Position numbers and translations under genes: made by a program. Under the pieces are notes generated by a model. That model was not told the DNA's origin, made no database searches, and saw nothing but the letters and a program-made list of their open reading frames with translations. This document shows positions 24,198-33,074 of a stretch of DNA of 64,000 bases, piece by piece. Source of the DNA: Jatrophihabitans sp964252635 (GTDB lineage: Bacteria; Actinomycetota; Actinomycetes; Mycobacteriales; Jatrophihabitantaceae); contig NZ_CAXUNP010000011.1 of assembly GCF_964252635.1 (NCBI RefSeq), forward strand, positions 38,889 through 102,888, given 5' to 3'. Every line of letters begins with the position of its first letter. Position 1 is the stretch's first letter.

Positions 24198-25099
24198 ACG
24201 ACACCGACCTGTACGTCACCGACGACGCGACCGGCTCCGACTGGCGCATGATGCTCGGCGACTCTTGCGAACGACTCGCCGAACTGCCGGATGACTCGAT
24301 CGATTTCTCAATCTGCTCGCCGCCGTTCGCGCAGCTCTACAACTACTCACCCAGCCCGCGGGACCTGTCTAACAGCCGCGACCGCGATGAGTTCTTCCGC
24401 CACTACGGGTTCATCATCCGCGAGCAGCTGCGCGTCACCAAGCCAGGCCGGCTCGCCGCCATCCACGTCCAGCAAATCACCCAGCAGAAGGTCATCCACG
24501 GGGTAATCGGCCTCTCTGACTTCCGTGGCCAGGTCATCGCCGAGTTCCTCGACAACGGGTGGATCTACCACGGCGAGGTCACCATCTCGAAAGATCCGCA
24601 GGCCCAGGCCATTCGCACCAAGAGCCAATCGCTGCTGTTCGTCACCCTGCGCCGCGACTCATCCATGACCCGCCCAGCGCTCGCCGACTACCTGATCATG
24701 TTCCGTAAGCCAGGCGACAACGCGGTACCGATCAAGGCCGAATGCACCAACGAGGAGTGGATCAAATGGGCCTCGCCGGTGTGGCTCGACATCCGCGAGA
24801 CCAACACCCTCAACACCGCCGTGGCCAAGGCGGACCGCGACGAGCGGCACATCTGCCCGCTACAGCTCGACCTCATCGACCGCGCCATCCGCCTCTGGTC
24901 CAACCGCGGCGAGACCGTCCTCAGCCCATTTGCCGGCATCGGATCCGAAGGCGTCGGCGCCATCCGGCGCGGGCGCCAGTTCGTCGGCCTCGAACTCAAA
25001 CCCGAGTACTGGCGCGTCGCCTGCGCCAACCTGACCCGCGCCGCTGACGACGCCTCTGCCCCAATGCTGTTCCCGGTTGACCTCGAGAGCTCGGCATGA
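24194..25099 (+). CDS. DNA methyltransferase (N4-cytosine or N6-adenine type)
   Basis: 301 residues. Motif IV is CSPPF at 41-45 (FSICSPPFAQLYNY), and motif I comes late, TVLSPFAGIGSEGVGAIRRG with FVGLELKPEYW, i.e. the circularly permuted beta-class order. SPP[YF] favours N4-cytosine. No cognate endonuclease is next to it, so it looks like an orphan that protects phage DNA from host restriction. It directly follows the helicase gene (ATGA). Confidence 0.87.
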   Translation: MNDTDLYVTDDATGSDWRMMLGDSCERLAELPDDSIDFSICSPPFAQLYNYSPSPRDLSNSRDRDEFFRHYGFIIREQLRVTKPGRLAAIHVQQITQQKVIHGVIGLSDFRGQVIAEFLDNGWIYHGEVTISKDPQAQAIRTKSQSLLFVTLRRDSSMTRPALADYLIMFRKPGDNAVPIKAECTNEEWIKWASPVWLDIRETNTLNTAVAKADRDERHICPLQLDLIDRAIRLWSNRGETVLSPFAGIGSEGVGAIRRGRQFVGLELKPEYWRVACANLTRAADDASAPMLFPVDLESSA

Positions 25100-25368
25100 C
25101 GCGGCCTGAGGACGACCCGGTGAGGCAGTTCAGCAACGCCCTCACCCCGGCGGCTCGCACGCACCTGCGGCTCGACTACGAATCCATCGCCCTCATCCGC
25201 ACCGCATGCGAGACCCACACACCCCGGCAGCTCGCCCAGACCGTCGCCAAGGGCATCGGCTGGCGCAACCCCGCCAACGCACCCGCACTCCTCCTCTACC
25301 GGCTCCGCCGCGCAGCAGGACAGCTCGAGCAGGACACCGACCCAGAACCAGAGGAGACCCCAGCCTGA
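25096..25368 (+). CDS. Small phage protein (unknown)
   Basis: 90 residues, mainly helical with LTPAARTHLRLDYESIALIR and an acidic end (EQDTDPEPEETPA). No family recognised. Overlaps both neighbours (ATGA; TGATG). Confidence 0.6.
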   Translation: MTRPEDDPVRQFSNALTPAARTHLRLDYESIALIRTACETHTPRQLAQTVAKGIGWRNPANAPALLLYRLRRAAGQLEQDTDPEPEETPA

Positions 25369-25766
25369 TGTTCCGTGTCGACGACGGCTTCTATGACTCG
25401 CTCAAGGTCAAAAGCATCCCCCGCGGCGCCGCACGCAAGGGCGCGATCGCGCTCTGGACGTTCGCCGGCTCCTGGTCCGACAAACACTCCCAGGACGGGC
25501 TCATCCCCGCCGGCCAGGTCGAAGAGCTCGGCGGCACCCGCAAGGAAGCCGACTGGCTCCTCACCTCCGAGCTGTGGCACGACGAGAACCACCCCTGCCC
25601 CCGTGACCCGGACGACGAGAAAAAGCCGTGCCCACCAGTCCCGCGCGGCTACTACCTGTTCCACGACTACGGCGACTGGAACGACCTGAAGATCGACAAG
25701 GACAAGCGGCGAGCCGCCACCCGTGAACGGATGCGGAAGCTGCGTAACGGAGAGGGCACGAAGTGA
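25368..25766 (+). CDS. Phage protein, possible replication-module winged-helix (unknown)
   Basis: 132 residues. MFRVDDGFYDSLKVKSIPRG with AIALWTFAGSWSDKHSQDGLI resembles the N-terminal domain of phage replisome-organiser proteins, and a basic tail follows (KDKRRAATRERMRKL). The likeness is by eye and weak. Confidence 0.55.
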   Translation: MFRVDDGFYDSLKVKSIPRGAARKGAIALWTFAGSWSDKHSQDGLIPAGQVEELGGTRKEADWLLTSELWHDENHPCPRDPDDEKKPCPPVPRGYYLFHDYGDWNDLKIDKDKRRAATRERMRKLRNGEGTK

Positions 25767-26404
25767 CGAACCAGCAGCGCACCGACAGCGAACGTGCGGC
25801 GTCACGTGCAACCGATGTGCGCGCGCACGAACGGGCGCAGTACGCGACGCCACCTACCTATCCCACCTACCTACCTACCGAACAACACCCATCTGACTCA
25901 CCTAACGCTCGAACGAACGGTTCTGCTGACGCGCGCGAAAACCCGCCCGCCCAAGCAGCCCACCAGCCCATCCTCGACGACGATTTCGGCCCCTGGCGCG
26001 TCGGATACCGCGTCGACCGCATCACCGGAAACGCCGTCCTCCTCGGATTCAAACCCCCCATCACCGACATGATGAAACGCAAACGCTGGGCCGTCCTCAT
26101 CGCAGGCGAAGGCTGGGCCGTCCCCCTTCAATACCTCGCCCACATCGAACGACTCCTCACCGGCGCGGACGTCACCCTCTTCGACATCGACGGCAACCCC
26201 ACCCCAGCCCAACGCGCCGCCGAAACCGCCGAAGAACAACGCGACACCGCCGCCGTCCTCGCCGACATCCGAGCCGCACGAGACGCAGCCGAAGCCGACC
26301 CAACAGCCACCGCCCGCGAACGCAGTAACGCCCGCCAGGCGTTCCGCGACGCCCTCGCACGAACCCACCCCGACCAGCCCGACACCGCGGACGTGACCGC
26401 ATGA
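25763..26404 (+). CDS. Phage protein (unknown)
   Basis: 213 residues. The first 70 are low complexity; the DNA there includes a CCTA-rich tract (about 25,855-25,882) giving PPTYPTYLPTEQ. A compact domain follows (WRVGYRVDRITGNAVLLGFK, WAVLIAGEGWAVPLQYLAHI), then a long charged helix. Position suggests a replication or recombination role. Confidence 0.6.
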   Translation: MTNQQRTDSERAASRATDVRAHERAQYATPPTYPTYLPTEQHPSDSPNARTNGSADARENPPAQAAHQPILDDDFGPWRVGYRVDRITGNAVLLGFKPPITDMMKRKRWAVLIAGEGWAVPLQYLAHIERLLTGADVTLFDIDGNPTPAQRAAETAEEQRDTAAVLADIRAARDAAEADPTATARERSNARQAFRDALARTHPDQPDTADVTA

Positions 26405-26724
26405 GCCCGGAGGCCAGCGTGACCACCACACCCATCAGCCGGGCGCCGCTTTCGGCGGTCGAGGTGGAGCAGATCCGGAACACCCACCCGCTTGTCGCGG
26501 AGTTCATCGAGGGACTGTCGGAGGTGCTGGGTGACGTCACCGGGCAGCGGGACGCTGCGGTGGCTCGGGCTGACGCTGCCGAGGCACGACTCAACAAAGT
26601 GCGGGCCGAGCACTACCCGGACGACGGCACTTGCGTGACCTGCACCGAGGGGACTCAGGCGGCGTGGCCCTGTCCGACCGCCCGCGCCGCTGCTGGTTCG
26701 GGTTCTCCCGAGGACCAGACATGA
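26401..26724 (+). CDS. Coiled-coil phage protein (unknown)
   Basis: 107 residues: helix LSAVEVEQIRNTHPLVAEFI, a coiled coil (RDAAVARADAAEARLNKVRA) and a cysteine pair TCVTCTEG. No family recognised. ATGA overlaps at both ends. Confidence 0.55.
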   Translation: MSPEASVTTTPISRAPLSAVEVEQIRNTHPLVAEFIEGLSEVLGDVTGQRDAAVARADAAEARLNKVRAEHYPDDGTCVTCTEGTQAAWPCPTARAAAGSGSPEDQT

Positions 26725-26810
26725 ACGCGTTGCGCCGTTGGTGGAATTGGTTGTCGGCGTGGGTTGCCCGTCAGCTGGGTGACCAGTGGGACGACGAGGA
26801 CGAGCGATGA
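26721..26810 (+). CDS. 29-residue Trp-rich peptide
   Basis: MNALRRWWNWLSAWVARQLG then DQWDDEDER: an amphipathic, tryptophan-rich helix with an acidic end, which could sit on the membrane surface. ATGA at 26721 and again at 26807 couples it to both neighbours, the only reason to think it is translated. Function unknown. Confidence 0.5.
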   Translation: MNALRRWWNWLSAWVARQLGDQWDDEDER

Positions 26811-27244
26811 CGGCCGCGACGTCCACGGCGATCGCGTTCGACGTCCTCGGTGAGGCGATCCCGCAGGGCAGCATGCAGGCGTTCGTGCGTGGCGACCGAG
26901 CGATCCTCACCTCGGACAATCCGCGGTTGAAGGCGTGGCGGGCCGCGGTCACCGCCGGCGCCGCGGCGACGATGCGGCTCGAGAGCGCGGTGAAGCTCGA
27001 CGGGCCCGTCGCGGTCCGGCTGGACTTCTACCTGCCGCGGCCGCCGTCGATCCCGAAACGTCGCGTGTGGCCCGCTGTGCGGCCGGACGTCGACAAGCTG
27101 TCGCGTGCCGTGCTGGACGCTCTGACCGGGACCGTGATCACCGACGACTCCCGCGTCGTCGACCTCCGCGCCGTCAAGCACTACGCGAGGGCGACGGCAG
27201 GGGTGCGGGTGGTCGTCGAACCCATCGAGCAGGTGCTGTTGTGA
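26807..27244 (+). CDS. RusA family Holliday junction resolvase
   Basis: 145 residues. IAFDVLGEAIPQGSMQAFVR opens the fold, and the active site is VRPDVDKLSRAVLDALTGTV with TDDSRVVDL: Asp94, Asp96, Asp104 and Asp113/114. It should resolve four-way junctions during phage recombination and packaging. Start at ATG 26807 within an ATGA overlap. Confidence 0.9.
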   Translation: MTAATSTAIAFDVLGEAIPQGSMQAFVRGDRAILTSDNPRLKAWRAAVTAGAAATMRLESAVKLDGPVAVRLDFYLPRPPSIPKRRVWPAVRPDVDKLSRAVLDALTGTVITDDSRVVDLRAVKHYARATAGVRVVVEPIEQVLL

Positions 27245-27618
27245 GGGCGCACGAGATGTTCACGAAGACGGTGTGGTCACCCAGCGACGGCACCCTCGCT
27301 GGCATCGAAGCCACCTGCTCGTGTGGCGGCTGGTCCGCGTCCCGGCCGTGGCAAGCGATCGCGAACACCCTCACCCGGGCGCACCGCGACCACCAGCGGG
27401 AAGCCGCCCGCGACGAACGCGAGACCCAGCGCGCCGACGCTCTCGCCTGGCACGCCCGCACCGGCCACTGCGCCGACTGCGGACAGCCCGGCGACTGGTG
27501 CCAGTGCGTCCACCCGTGCCGCTGCCAATCCGCCCACCCGACGGGCTCCGGCATCGGACGCGACCCGGCCGAGCTGTACGCCGACACCGTGCCTGACGAG
27601 CAGGAGGTGCTCTGGTGA
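27241..27618 (+). CDS. Cys/His-rich phage protein (unknown)
   Basis: 125 residues. A beta-strand pair with TCSCGGWSASRPWQAI, a helical middle (TRAHRDHQREAARDERETQR), then a zinc cluster GHCADCGQPGDWCQCVHPCR. GTGA overlaps at both ends. Confidence 0.6.
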   Translation: MRAHEMFTKTVWSPSDGTLAGIEATCSCGGWSASRPWQAIANTLTRAHRDHQREAARDERETQRADALAWHARTGHCADCGQPGDWCQCVHPCRCQSAHPTGSGIGRDPAELYADTVPDEQEVLW

Positions 27619-28088
27619 CGGGTCACAGGATGGGTCAGCGGACGCAGCAGGAGCAGGCCCGCTCGTCGGTCGGCCGCTGCTCGAGGTGCGGGAAGCGGTC
27701 GTATCCGTCGCGGAAACTGGCGCGGCAGGCCGCCCGGAACTACCACGGCGAGGGCCGGCTCGCGCCGTACCAGTGCCCGCACAACGACCAGGCGTGGCAC
27801 AACGGCCACCTGCCCGCCGCTGTCCGCGCCGGTGACGTCGACCGCGACGAATACGAGGCTAACGCCCGCCCGCGCGCCGTCTACGCCCACGCCGCCGCCG
27901 TCGGCCAACCGTTGACCGTCACCCTCATCGACCCACGCGACGGCGCCCGCATCGTCGACGCGCTCCTCACCGCCGCCGACCACGGCTCCGGCGCGCAAGG
28001 CCGGCACTATCGGCGCATCGCCGAACGCCTCGGCGACGCCCTCGACCGCACACCCGTCCCACCCTGGGAAGCCGACCATGGCGGCTGA
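27615..28088 (+). CDS. Phage protein with zinc-knuckle N-terminus (unknown)
   Basis: 157 residues. SSVGRCSRCGKRSYPSRKLA and YQCPHNDQAWHNGHLP look like the small zinc-ribbon domain often found in actinophage genomes; the rest is mixed alpha/beta (PLTVTLIDPRDGARIVDALL). Function unknown. Overlaps the next gene by 11 nt. Confidence 0.6.
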   Translation: MTGHRMGQRTQQEQARSSVGRCSRCGKRSYPSRKLARQAARNYHGEGRLAPYQCPHNDQAWHNGHLPAAVRAGDVDRDEYEANARPRAVYAHAAAVGQPLTVTLIDPRDGARIVDALLTAADHGSGAQGRHYRRIAERLGDALDRTPVPPWEADHGG

Positions 28089-28410
28089 CCCGTTCACCGG
28101 CGCGCTGTGCCGCGACCCGGGCGCCGACCCGCACTGGTGGGACCACGACGCCACCACCCGGCAACGCACGATCGCGGTGTGGTTCTGCCGCGCCTGCCCC
28201 GCCCAGGCCGCGTGCGCCGCGCAGGCCGACGCGCTCGGCCCCGCAGCCACCGGCATCTGGGCCGGCCGATATCGGCCCTGGCACGCCGAGCTAGACACCC
28301 ACGACGACACCATGACCGCGTTCACCGCCGTGTTCGGGCGGCTCTACTCGACACCACCCGCCATGATCGAACCAGGGCAGCTGTCGCTGCTCGACCTGAT
28401 GGAGGCCTAG
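28078..28410 (+). CDS. Second WhiB-like [4Fe-4S] protein
   Basis: 110 residues. Cluster ligands Cys11, Cys37, Cys40 and Cys46 (LCRDPGADPHWW; VWFCRACPAQAAC) with TGIWAGRYRP as the sigma-contact turn; the usual fourth glycine is alanine. It lacks the usual basic C-terminal DNA-binding tail, ending instead QLSLLDLMEA, so it may act through sigma factor only. ATG 28078. Confidence 0.8.
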   Translation: MAADPFTGALCRDPGADPHWWDHDATTRQRTIAVWFCRACPAQAACAAQADALGPAATGIWAGRYRPWHAELDTHDDTMTAFTAVFGRLYSTPPAMIEPGQLSLLDLMEA

Positions 28411-28638
28411 ATGCCCGGCTGCTGCACCGTGCTGCGACCCGACGACGGGGTCATCGACAACGTTGCCGTCGACCGCGCCATGCAAGGCCAACGCGTCCAG
28501 CTGTCCAAGCGGGAACGGGCGTGGCTGATCCTCCGCCTGTCCCGCGAACGCGGATGGGGCCTCGACCGCATCAGCCAGCACATCGGCTACTCAAGGACCG
28601 AAGTCGCCGTGCTCCTCGCCAGCGCGAGGGGACGATGA
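28411..28638 (+). CDS. Small HTH protein (unknown)
   Basis: 75 residues. LSKRERAWLILRLSRERGWG then LDRISQHIGYSRTEVAVLLA forms a helix-turn-helix, so a DNA-binding regulator is likely. ATG 28411 follows GGAGG by 5 nt. Confidence 0.6.
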   Translation: MPGCCTVLRPDDGVIDNVAVDRAMQGQRVQLSKRERAWLILRLSRERGWGLDRISQHIGYSRTEVAVLLASARGR

Positions 28639-29015
28639 GCGGGCCGCGGCGGATCCAGCTGCGCCGCACCAAGGGCTGGCGCAAACCCGACGGGGCCATC
28701 GTCGTGGCCAGACCGTCGAAGTGGGGCAACCCGTTCAAGATCGGAGAACCGGTCGGCGTGCACGGCATCGACGTCGATGGCCTCATCTTCGAGGGCACCG
28801 CACGCCTCAACGCCGAGATGGCCGTCGAGCTGTTCGCCCAAGATGTCCGAGCGCGCATCACTATCAACCCAGACGACATGCCAGCCGACCGCGCCTACGC
28901 CGAGGAGTGGCAGCGCGGTCTAGCCGAGCTCGCTGGTCACGACCTCGCATGCTGGTGTCCACTCGACCGGCCGTGCCACGCCGACGTGCTGCTCGAGATC
29001 GCGAACCAGCCATGA
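28635..29015 (+). CDS. DUF4326 domain protein
   Basis: 126 residues. IQLRRTKGWRKPDGAIVVAR, PSKWGNPFKIGEP and LAGHDLACWCPLDRPCHADV are the DUF4326 signature; the Cys/His group at the end could hold a metal. The family is common in phages; its role is not known to me. It precedes the terminase genes. Confidence 0.8.
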   Translation: MSGPRRIQLRRTKGWRKPDGAIVVARPSKWGNPFKIGEPVGVHGIDVDGLIFEGTARLNAEMAVELFAQDVRARITINPDDMPADRAYAEEWQRGLAELAGHDLACWCPLDRPCHADVLLEIANQP

Positions 29016-29629
29016 CCGACCGACGGCCGCCCGACGACGTCCCGGTCTGCGACCGGTGCGGCCGGCAGCACCTCACCAGGAAGGGACACCAGGCCTGTAC
29101 CGGTCACGTCGGGCAGAACAACGACCGCGACCCCGGCGGCCCCTGCATCAAGGACCCCATCGCCGGGCTCGAGGTGTGCGGCTCCCACGGCGGCGGATCC
29201 ACGAACGCGAAAGCCGCCGCCCGCCGCCGCACCGCCGAAGCCAGAGCCGCGGCGTCGCTGGCCAAGCTGGTGCCGGACAACCCGGAACCGATCCTCGACC
29301 CCATCGCCACCCTCGCCCGCCTCGGCGGGGAAGCCGACCAGGTGCGCCGCAACATCGTCGACCGGCTCAATAAGGCGACCGACGTCGACGCCGTCATGGC
29401 CTGGTCCACGAAGTACCAGGAGTTCCTCGCCCTCACCGGCCGGTTCTGCGAAGCGCTGGTCAAGTCGAACTACCTCGAGCGGCACGCCGCCATCGAGGAA
29501 GCGCAGCTGACCGGGGTCCTCGCCGCCGTCCGTGACGGGCTCGCGCTCATCCCCGACCCCGACGTCCGCACCGAGGTCACGACCGAGATCGTCCGCCGCC
29601 TCCGGCTACTGCCCGGCAACGCGGCATGA
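29012..29629 (+). CDS. Probable terminase small subunit
   Basis: 205 residues. A zinc-binding head (VCDRCGRQHLTRKGHQACTG with CIKDPIAGLEVCGSHGG) and a basic helix (NAKAAARRRTAEARAAASLA) suit DNA recognition; the rest is helical. The assignment rests on position right before the large subunit and on resemblance to proteins seen there in actinophages. Confidence 0.6.
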   Translation: MTDRRPPDDVPVCDRCGRQHLTRKGHQACTGHVGQNNDRDPGGPCIKDPIAGLEVCGSHGGGSTNAKAAARRRTAEARAAASLAKLVPDNPEPILDPIATLARLGGEADQVRRNIVDRLNKATDVDAVMAWSTKYQEFLALTGRFCEALVKSNYLERHAAIEEAQLTGVLAAVRDGLALIPDPDVRTEVTTEIVRRLRLLPGNAA

Positions 29630-31119
29630 CGACGTTCTTCGACCGGCTCGCCGACCGGATGGAAACCATCACCCTCGGCAACTGGAACAGCCCCGGCCAG
29701 GTCGCCCGCGTCCTCGACCCCAACACGGTGCAGACGCCCGCGCTCGACGTCATCGACCGGCAACTCGTCCGCGTCGCCGACGGCGAGATCACCCGCCTGA
29801 TCATCACCATGCCGCCGCAGGAGGGGAAGTCCGAGCGCGGGTCCCGCCGGTTCCCGACCTACCTGCTGAAGCGGAACCCGGAACTGCGGCTCGGTCTCGC
29901 GTCGTACGAGTTCACCATCGCCCGCCGGCTCGGCCGCGCCGTGCGCAGCGACATCCAGACCCACGGCCGGGACCTCGAGCTCGCGATCTCCCGCGACACC
30001 GCCGCCGCGAACGAATGGACCCTCGCCGGGCACCGCGGCGGCGTCTACTCCGTCGGCATCGGCGGCGCCCTCACCGGCCGACCGATCGACGGGCTGATCA
30101 TCGACGACCCGATCAAGGACCGCGCGCAGGCCGAGTCCGAGGCGTACCGCAAGGCGGTGTGGGAGTGGTGGACCGACGTCGCCCGCACCCGCCTGTCACC
30201 CGGCGCGTTCGTCGTGCTGATCCTGACCCGCTGGCACGAGGACGACCTCGCCGGCCGGCTGCTCGCGAACAACGTCGAAGGCTGGGAGCTGGTCAACATC
30301 CCCGCGCTGGCCAACCACGACCCCGCGAAAGGCGAGGTCGACCTGCTCGGTCGTGAACCAGGGGAGTGGCTCGAGTCCGCCCGCGGCCGCACCCCCGAGC
30401 AGTGGCAGCAGATCCGCGCCTCCGTCGGGGAGCGGACGTTCGCGTCGCTGTACCAAGGCCGACCCGCGCCGGTCGAAGGTGACATGTTCAAGCGGGCCCA
30501 CTGGGTCCGCTACGACCAGCCCCGCGCGGTGCTCCGCGACGACGGCACCTGGCACTGCCCCGGCGCCGACGAGGTCATCCAGTCGTGGGACATGGCGTTC
30601 AAGGACACGAAAGCGTCCGACTACGTCGTCGGGCAAGTGTGGGCCCGGTTCGGGCTCGACGCCGTCCTGCTGGACCAGGTCCGGGACCGGATGTCGTTCT
30701 CCCGCACCCTCGACGCGGTCCGTGAGATGACCAGCCGGTGGCCGCAGGCTCTGCGGAAGCTGGTCGAGGACAAGGCCAACGGGCCGGCGGTGATCAACCA
30801 GCTGCAGTCCACCGTGACGGGGCTGGTGCCGGTCGACCCGGGCCGTGACTCGAAGACCGCTCGGGCGATCGCCGTGACCCCGTTCGTTGAGTCGCGGCAT
30901 GTGCTGATCCCGACTGAGCGGCTCGCGTCGTGGGTCGAGGGGTTCGTCGAGGAAGCGGCCGCGTTCCCGAACGTCACCCACGACGACCAGGTCGACGCCG
31001 CGACCCAGGCATTGACCCGGCTGCTCGGCGGGAACCGCGGCCCGACACAGATGGCGTCACCCGCCGTGCTCGCCGGTCTCGGCTCGATCCCGAACATCCC
31101 GATGCGGCTGCCTAGGTAG
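29626..31119 (+). CDS. Terminase large subunit
   Basis: 497 residues. ATPase motor: Walker A variant MPPQEGKSE (62-70), Walker B LIIDDPIKDRAQ and motif III LILTRWHEDDLAGRLL. Nuclease domain: VIQSWDMAFKDTKASDYVVG gives the first acidic residue, EDKANGPAVI the second, and THDDQVDAATQAL the third, an RNase H-like fold. It packages DNA into proheads and cuts it. Confidence 0.95.
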   Translation: MTTFFDRLADRMETITLGNWNSPGQVARVLDPNTVQTPALDVIDRQLVRVADGEITRLIITMPPQEGKSERGSRRFPTYLLKRNPELRLGLASYEFTIARRLGRAVRSDIQTHGRDLELAISRDTAAANEWTLAGHRGGVYSVGIGGALTGRPIDGLIIDDPIKDRAQAESEAYRKAVWEWWTDVARTRLSPGAFVVLILTRWHEDDLAGRLLANNVEGWELVNIPALANHDPAKGEVDLLGREPGEWLESARGRTPEQWQQIRASVGERTFASLYQGRPAPVEGDMFKRAHWVRYDQPRAVLRDDGTWHCPGADEVIQSWDMAFKDTKASDYVVGQVWARFGLDAVLLDQVRDRMSFSRTLDAVREMTSRWPQALRKLVEDKANGPAVINQLQSTVTGLVPVDPGRDSKTARAIAVTPFVESRHVLIPTERLASWVEGFVEEAAAFPNVTHDDQVDAATQALTRLLGGNRGPTQMASPAVLAGLGSIPNIPMRLPR

Positions 31120-31123
31120 CTTT

Positions 31124-31144
31124 CGGACGCTGGTCGGGACGATC
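31124..31144 (+). promoter_or_regulatory. Late-region CGGACG-N12-ATC element, copy 1
   Basis: CGGACG (31124-31129), 12 nt, ATC (31142-31144), then 5 nt to the GTG start at 31150. The gap after the terminase gene is only 30 bp and holds no Shine-Dalgarno site. Confidence 0.6.
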
Positions 31145-31149
31145 GGCGC

Positions 31150-31470
31150 GTGTCGATCCCCACGTGGCTGCTGGTCGTGCTGACGGTGTTCGCGGTCGCC
31201 CGCCTCACTCGGCTGGTGACCAAGGACGTCGTGACGCAGCCGGTCCGGGCGTGGATCGTCGCCCGCCGCCTCGACGGCCACGACGACCGGGACGACAGCG
31301 ACCCTATCGTGTACCTGATCCACTGCCGCTGGTGCGCCTCCATCTGGCTCGCCGCCCCGGTGTCCGTGGCCGTCTGGCTGTGGCCCGGGGCGTGGTGGGT
31401 GCAGATCCCGCTGCTCGCCCTGACCGCGTCGCACGGTACCGCGCTGCTCGCCGGCCTCGAGGACGACTGA
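31150..31470 (+). CDS. DUF1360-like small membrane protein
   Basis: 106 residues, two to three hydrophobic segments: WLLVVLTVFAVARLTRLVTK, then IHCRWCASIWLAAPVSVAVW and WWVQIPLLALTASHG. The CxxC-SIW block is characteristic of DUF1360 proteins, which recur between terminase and portal in actinophages. Function unknown. The stop overlaps the portal start (TGATG). Confidence 0.75.
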   Translation: MSIPTWLLVVLTVFAVARLTRLVTKDVVTQPVRAWIVARRLDGHDDRDDSDPIVYLIHCRWCASIWLAAPVSVAVWLWPGAWWVQIPLLALTASHGTALLAGLEDD

Positions 31471-33074
31471 TGGCCGAGCCCACCCGCACCGTCACGCTCC
31501 GCGTCCCCGCGCTCGAACGACGCCGACACCTGACCCTCGTGCCGAGCCCGACGGACACCAGCCTCACCGCCGCCGCGACCCGGCCACCGTCGAACCTCAC
31601 CGCCGCCGCCGTCCACGTCGACGTGACCAACCCACCCGCGCAGCCGCTGTGGGGCGCGTCGCCGTGGCAGAACGAGGCGTGGGACCACTACGACTCCTGC
31701 CCCGAACTGCACCGGGCCGTCACCGACATGGCGGAGGCGTTCTCCCGCGCCGTCATGATCGTCGTCGACGTCGACCCGCAGTCTGGGGAGCTCGGCCAGG
31801 ATCCAACGGACAACCCGACCGCCGGCGCGATCGGCGCCGCTATGTTCGGTGGCCGCGTCGGCCAAGCGCAGGCGCAGCGGGCGGCGGCGCAGCACCTCAC
31901 CGTCCCGGGTGAGTACTACGTCCTCGCCTCCGAGGGCGCGGACATCGACGACGACCCGTGGCAGACCCTGTCGGCCGCCGAGGTGAGCAAGACCGGGTCG
32001 ACGATCCAGGTGACCCGGTTGGACACGACCCGCCGCACCCTGCAACCCGGCGAGCTGCTGTTCCGGGTGTGGCAGCCGCACCCACGGTGGCGGTGGCAGG
32101 CCGACTCCCCGTCCCGCGCTGCGCTCGACCCGCTACGTGAGATCGCCGGCCTGTCGGCGCAGATCATGGCGTCCATCCGGTCCCGCCTCGCCACCGCCGG
32201 GGTGTGGCTGCTGCCGCAGTCCGCGCAGCTGCCGCCCGACCGTGACGAGACCGGCGCCGAGATTCCCGGCACCGGCGGCGGCGCGGACGCGTGGTTGCGG
32301 AAGATCGCCACCGCCATGGTCACCGCCATCTCGGATCCGCAGTCGCCGGCCGCGCTCGCGCCGATCATCGCGATGATCCCCGACGAGCTGCTCGACAAGA
32401 TCAAGGACCCGTTCCAGTTCGTCCGCGACGTCATCACCGAAGCCCAGACGCTGCGCGACGCCGCCGTCCGCCGCCTCGCGATCGGCATGGACATGCCCCC
32501 GGAACGGCTCCTCGGGATCGGGACCACGAACCACTGGTCCGCGTGGAATCTCGACGAGTCGTTCGTGAAGGGGCCGCTGTCGTCGCTGCTGTCGGTGCCG
32601 GCCGACGCGTACACCCGGTTCTGGCTCCGCCCTGCGCTGCGGTTCGCCGGGCTGGACCCGAAGCTGTTCGCGATCGCGTTCGACGTGTCCGCGATGCTCG
32701 CCGACATCGAGGTCGACAACGCGGTCAAGGCCTACGGCGAGGGTGCGCTGTCGGAGCGGAAGTTCCTCGAGGTCCTCGGGTTCGACCCCGACCGCGACGC
32801 GGCCGGCAACATCGAACGTGCCCGCCGGCTCGTGCTGACGGTCCTCGCGCGGGGCAACCCCGACACGCTGGCCGAGCTGCTGCCGATGCTGCAGCAGCTG
32901 TTCCCCGGGTTCAAGCTGACGGTTCCGGTCGTCCCGGCCGGGACGAGCCCGGATGCGCCGGCCGCGCCTGACCAGAGCGACGTCCAGCGGGCGATCGAGC
33001 CGCCGTCCACGACCGACACGCATCAGCCGCCGCCCCGGCCCACCGCGCCGCCAGCACCCCCGGTGACGCCGTGA
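31470..33074 (+). CDS. Portal protein
   Basis: 534 residues. SPWQNEAWDHYDSCPELHRA, RWQADSPSRAALDPLREIAG, then the helical wing and stem (QFVRDVITEAQTLRDAAVRR; LAIGMDMPPERLLGIGTTNH). The C-terminal 55 residues are a proline-rich tail. It forms the dodecameric vertex through which DNA enters. The position between terminase and protease agrees. Confidence 0.85.
   Translation: MAEPTRTVTLRVPALERRRHLTLVPSPTDTSLTAAATRPPSNLTAAAVHVDVTNPPAQPLWGASPWQNEAWDHYDSCPELHRAVTDMAEAFSRAVMIVVDVDPQSGELGQDPTDNPTAGAIGAAMFGGRVGQAQAQRAAAQHLTVPGEYYVLASEGADIDDDPWQTLSAAEVSKTGSTIQVTRLDTTRRTLQPGELLFRVWQPHPRWRWQADSPSRAALDPLREIAGLSAQIMASIRSRLATAGVWLLPQSAQLPPDRDETGAEIPGTGGGADAWLRKIATAMVTAISDPQSPAALAPIIAMIPDELLDKIKDPFQFVRDVITEAQTLRDAAVRRLAIGMDMPPERLLGIGTTNHWSAWNLDESFVKGPLSSLLSVPADAYTRFWLRPALRFAGLDPKLFAIAFDVSAMLADIEVDNAVKAYGEGALSERKFLEVLGFDPDRDAAGNIERARRLVLTVLARGNPDTLAELLPMLQQLFPGFKLTVPVVPAGTSPDAPAAPDQSDVQRAIEPPSTTDTHQPPPRPTAPPAPPVTP

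Noticed and set aside
25855..25882. CCTA-rich tract as a telomere-like or regulatory repeat
   Set aside because: It lies inside a gene, is short and imperfect, and encodes a Pro/Thr/Tyr linker.
30621..32081. A 486-codon open frame on the minus strand
   Set aside because: Antisense to terminase and portal genes; no ribosome site or family signature.
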